Below, in pieces: positions 61,104 through 64,000 of a stretch of DNA of 64,000 nucleotides. Numbering within the stretch: the first letter of the stretch is position 1; each line of letters opens with the position of its first letter. Origin of the DNA: JAVJST01 sp965229715 (GTDB taxonomy: Bacteria > Pseudomonadota > Alphaproteobacteria > Rhodospirillales > Casp-alpha2). The notes below the pieces were generated by a model. It ran no database searches. It saw only the letters and a program-made list of their open reading frames with translations, and had not been told where the DNA came from. Made by a program: the position numbers and the translations under genes. The stretch lies in assembly GCA_965229715.1 (NCBI GenBank), contig CBDDJL010000002.1:310001-374000 (forward strand), given 5' to 3'.

Positions 61104-62567
61104 GTGATCGCCTCAAGGGCTCTCAAGGCTCTCGCCGTATGGATTGCGTTGACCGGGACCGTAGCATTCGGCGTCTCCCCGGCGACTGCCGCCGGCACCG
61201 TCACGGTCGGTTACAACTCCGAATGGTTGCCGTTCTCGTCCGGCGACGATTCCAGCGTGGACGGCATACTTGTTCAACTGGTGACAGAAATCATCGAATC
61301 ACAGACCGATTATACGGTCGAAAACGTCGGGTTGCCGTGGGCACGGGTCCAGCGCGCAGTCGCGGACGGGCGCATCGATGCCATGGTGACGTTTGCCTCG
61401 GACGAACGCCTGACCTACGCGGACAAATCCGATCATGTGGTTTTTTCCCTTGAAACCAAAGCTTTCGTGCGCACCGGATCGGACGCTGAGCGTGCGATCC
61501 GGCAGAGCCCGGCTATGGATACGCATCGGCGGTTCATACACTGTACAATGCTGGCGGACCACTACAGCCAGACGACGTTGAACGAAAACGGCATCACGTT
61601 CGCGACAGGCCGCAACACCGAAGGCTGCATCAAACAGGTGCTGGCCGGCCGTCAGGACGTCTTTCTACATATTGCCGATACTGGCCGGGCGACAATCAAT
61701 AGTCTGAAGGTTGCCGATCGGATCACGGTGTTGCCGAAGGTCTATACCAGCGTGCCGTTGCATTTCCTGCTTTCGAAAAAATCGCGGCACGCCGATCATT
61801 TTCTCGAAGTCTTCGATGCCGCGCTCGGCAACATGCTGCAGGACGGCCGCTATGCGAAACTTTTGCAATCGCTGCGCGGCGCCTCCAACTCAGTACGGGT
61901 CGCGACCCTCGAATGGCCGCCCTACACCGGGTCCGGTCTGCCCAACAACGGCGCGATCACCGAGATCGTCCGCCGGGCCTTCGAAATGGCAGGAATCGTC
62001 AGTGATGATCTGATCCTGCCGTGGAAACGCGCCATCGCCTATGCCGAGTCCGGAACTGACGGCGTTGCCGCTTATTTCCCCGGCTATCACTGCCGCCACC
62101 GGCCCGGCTTCGTCGCATCGGACCGGATCGGTCGCGGGCCTCTGAACCTTGCCGAACGCGCGGATGCGGACGTCCGGTGGTCGACACTTGACGACATGGC
62201 GGAACTGCATGTCGGCACCGTGGTCGGTTACGCCAACACCGAAGCGTTCGATGCGCGAGTCGCCGATGGACGGCAGGCGGTCGTGACATCGGTCAACGAT
62301 GTCGAGAATTTGAAGAAACTCGTTGAAGGCAAGATTGATCTCGCGATCATCGATGGTTACGTGTTCGAACACCTGATGCGAACGCATCCCGAGCTTGCAG
62401 GTGCCCAGCAGGCGCTCAGACTGGATTCGCGGGCGCTCGAGACCAAAAATTTGTTTCTCTGCTTCCGCGACGACGAATCCGGACATAGGCTGCGGGAGTC
62501 TTTCAACCGAGGCTTGAAGGCTGTCGATCAAGATGCCATTTGGCGCCGTGCGCTAAAGGACGGTTGA
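61104..62567 (+). CDS. Periplasmic protein with two tandem solute-binding (SBP_bac_3) domains
   Basis: A 487-residue protein. It has a Sec signal (ALKALAVWIALTGTVAFGVS, cleavage after ATAA at about residue 30). Domain 1 (VTVGYNSEWLPFSSGD, about 33-260) and domain 2 (VRVATLEWPPYTGSGLPNNG, about 263-485) both look like family-3 amino-acid-type binding folds. GTG 61104 with GGAG about 10 bases upstream was preferred over TTG 61029. No transporter permease or ATPase follows; a histidine kinase starts 26 bases later, which suggests signalling rather than import. Confidence 0.82.
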   Translation: MIASRALKALAVWIALTGTVAFGVSPATAAGTVTVGYNSEWLPFSSGDDSSVDGILVQLVTEIIESQTDYTVENVGLPWARVQRAVADGRIDAMVTFASDERLTYADKSDHVVFSLETKAFVRTGSDAERAIRQSPAMDTHRRFIHCTMLADHYSQTTLNENGITFATGRNTEGCIKQVLAGRQDVFLHIADTGRATINSLKVADRITVLPKVYTSVPLHFLLSKKSRHADHFLEVFDAALGNMLQDGRYAKLLQSLRGASNSVRVATLEWPPYTGSGLPNNGAITEIVRRAFEMAGIVSDDLILPWKRAIAYAESGTDGVAAYFPGYHCRHRPGFVASDRIGRGPLNLAERADADVRWSTLDDMAELHVGTVVGYANTEAFDARVADGRQAVVTSVNDVENLKKLVEGKIDLAIIDGYVFEHLMRTHPELAGAQQALRLDSRALETKNLFLCFRDDESGHRLRESFNRGLKAVDQDAIWRRALKDG

Positions 62568-62592
62568 ACCCAATGCGGAGCCCGGACGCGAA

Positions 62593-64000
62593 ATGAGCAC
62601 GGATCGGTCGCCAACGCCGGACCAGATGACGGACCGAACACGAAGAATGCCGCGGACAATTCAAGGCCGTTTTCTGGTCTTGTTTTCGGCCAGTTTCGTG
62701 ATTTTTCTGGGCGTTCTGATGGCGATTTTCACGACCGCCATTCACAATCTGAATTCAGACCGGCTGGATGATCGCGTGACCCGACTGACGGATGCGCAGA
62801 GTGCGGTTCTGGCAACATCGCTATGGCATCTCGACTACGACCGAATCGATGTCGTGCTCAGGGCAATCGTGGCCGATCCGGACATCGTGCGCGCGTCTGT
62901 GCGGGACGAAGCCGGCCGCAACCTGTCCACGGTGGACGATACGACGGAGAGGGACCAGGAACTTGTCACCGTCGAGCGCGCAATCACCTACGAGGCGGGC
63001 CCCGAGCCCGTCAAGATCGGGGGGCTGACCGTCGTCTATTCGACGCAGCGGTTGCGCACGGTTCTGATGCGCGATCTGTTATTCCAGGCGGGGTATGGCG
63101 CACTTATGCTGCTCGGCGCCCTGATCATCGCCCAGATCGTTAACCGGCGCGTCGTCATGACACCGGTGCAACGATTGCTCACGGCCATCAATCACCCACG
63201 CAAGGGTACGGAACGAACGCTCGTCGACTGGAATACCCGCGATGAAATCGGCGCGTTGGTTCAGGCTTTCAATGAGATGCAGACCCGTGAGCAGAATATC
63301 GAGGAGGAGCTCCGCGCCGCGAGGGACCGGCTTGAAGAGCGGGTTCTGGGGCGTACGCGCGAGCTTGAAAATGCGCTTCTGGAAGCGGAACGGGCAAATC
63401 GCGCGAAGTCCGAGTTTTTGGCAATGATGAGCCACGAGTTCCGGACCCCGTTGAACGCCATCCTCGGCTTCAGCGAAATGTTGCGCAGCAAGATTTTCGG
63501 CGCGCTCGGTTCCGAACGCTACGACGATTATGTCGACGATATCTATCTCAGCGGCGAGCGCATGCTGTCATTGGTCAACGATGTCCTCGATATCGCCGCA
63601 ATCGAGGCCGGCAAACGGACTTTTGAAATCGCGCCGGTCGACGTTGGAGCGGTCGCCCGCGACTGTTTGCGCGAAGTTGATGTTGCCGCCCGCGAGAAAG
63701 AAATCGAACTGACGCTGGATATCGCCGATGGCGCAGAGCGGGCGGTTGCCGACGAACGCGCGCTTCGCCAGATCCTCATCAACCTGTTGACCAATGCCGT
63801 CAAGTACACGGAACCTGGCGGCAAGGTCTCGCTGCAAGCGGTTCGCAAGGGCCGCGGCACGGCGTTCCTCGTCAGCGATACCGGCATCGGCATCGAGCCG
63901 GCACTGGTCTCGTCCCTGACAGAGCCATTCACACAGGCCGTGACCAATCCGCACCTGACCCGGGAAGGCACGGGTCTCGGCCTCAGCATCGTCAAATCGC
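62593..64000 (+). CDS. Sensor histidine kinase, truncated by the window edge
   Basis: The frame runs open to the last base, so the C terminus is missing. There are two TM segments (about residues 27-50 and 163-184) around a periplasmic domain of about 110 residues. A HAMP-like linker and a coiled segment follow, then the H-box MMSHEFRTPLNAILGFSEM with the phospho-His at about 281, the N-box LINLLTNAVKY, and the G1 box VSDTGIGIEPALV. The fragment stops at GTGLGLSIVKS. It follows the tandem-SBP gene by 25 bases. No response regulator is visible in the window. Confidence 0.88.
   Translation, partial: MSTDRSPTPDQMTDRTRRMPRTIQGRFLVLFSASFVIFLGVLMAIFTTAIHNLNSDRLDDRVTRLTDAQSAVLATSLWHLDYDRIDVVLRAIVADPDIVRASVRDEAGRNLSTVDDTTERDQELVTVERAITYEAGPEPVKIGGLTVVYSTQRLRTVLMRDLLFQAGYGALMLLGALIIAQIVNRRVVMTPVQRLLTAINHPRKGTERTLVDWNTRDEIGALVQAFNEMQTREQNIEEELRAARDRLEERVLGRTRELENALLEAERANRAKSEFLAMMSHEFRTPLNAILGFSEMLRSKIFGALGSERYDDYVDDIYLSGERMLSLVNDVLDIAAIEAGKRTFEIAPVDVGAVARDCLREVDVAAREKEIELTLDIADGAERAVADERALRQILINLLTNAVKYTEPGGKVSLQAVRKGRGTAFLVSDTGIGIEPALVSSLTEPFTQAVTNPHLTREGTGLGLSIVKS

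Overview
The window reads as chromosomal DNA of a GC-rich alphaproteobacterium, probably Rhodospirillales-like. Three things point there. The gene order rho-hemJ-hemH-hemE | ppsR-maf-aroE-coaE-dnaQ is the classic alphaproteobacterial origin neighbourhood. The blocks secB-fxsA-tim44-mltA-smr, hslUV-hisBHAFE, comM-gshB-yraN-rsmI and hemW-rdgB-rph-hrcA-grpE-dnaK-dnaJ-dapB-nth are typical of the class. The SOS box and the heat-shock promoter seen here also have the alphaproteobacterial form. The genus cannot be fixed from the sequence alone.

Layout. 1-5.2 kb is an accessory stretch: the end of a YyaL-type gene, ogt coupled to a 2-oxoglutarate oxygenase, a short flagellin with FlaF, a rhodanese coupled to a frame-disrupted chromate transporter, and a GGCT-fold gene. 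5.2-9.3 kb is rho and three haem genes, all on the minus strand. 9278-9692 is an AT-rich, gene-free interval with DnaA-box-like sites at a switch of gene orientation, the probable replication origin (oriC). 9.7-13.4 kb is ppsR-maf-aroE-coaE-dnaQ on the plus strand. 13.4-20.6 kb holds secB, fxsA, a Tim44-like gene, mltA, an inserted lutABC lactate operon, smr and an HTH regulator. A lower-GC lipoprotein gene follows, then hslUV and the histidine genes (22-28 kb), and a run of small proteins.

29.9-38.6 kb carries comM, an inserted acyl-CoA ligase, gshB, a SirB1-type protein, a BON lipoprotein with a 15-bp tandem repeat in its leader, yraN, rsmI and an LpoA-like lipoprotein. umuDC follows with a perfect GAAC-N7-GAAC LexA box and a probable leaderless start. 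Then come hemW, rdgB, rph and the hrcA-grpE-dnaK-dnaJ chaperone block with recognisable promoters.

Between dnaJ and dapB sits a GNAT-LysR / dioxygenase-HD cassette that matches the TmpA-TmpB organophosphonate route (2-trimethylaminoethylphosphonate to glycine betaine and phosphate). After dapB come a DUF2244 gene, a palindromic intergenic repeat cluster, nth, an FHA-like/trypsin membrane protease, a bactofilin, an EI24/CysZ-like protein, adenosine kinase and typA. The window ends in a protein with two tandem solute-binding domains followed by a sensor histidine kinase cut by the window edge.

Overall this is a conserved vertical backbone into which small metabolic or stress cassettes have been slotted (chromate, lactate, acyl-CoA ligase, SOS polymerase, phosphonate). 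No tRNA, rRNA, CRISPR array, insertion sequence or prophage was recognised.
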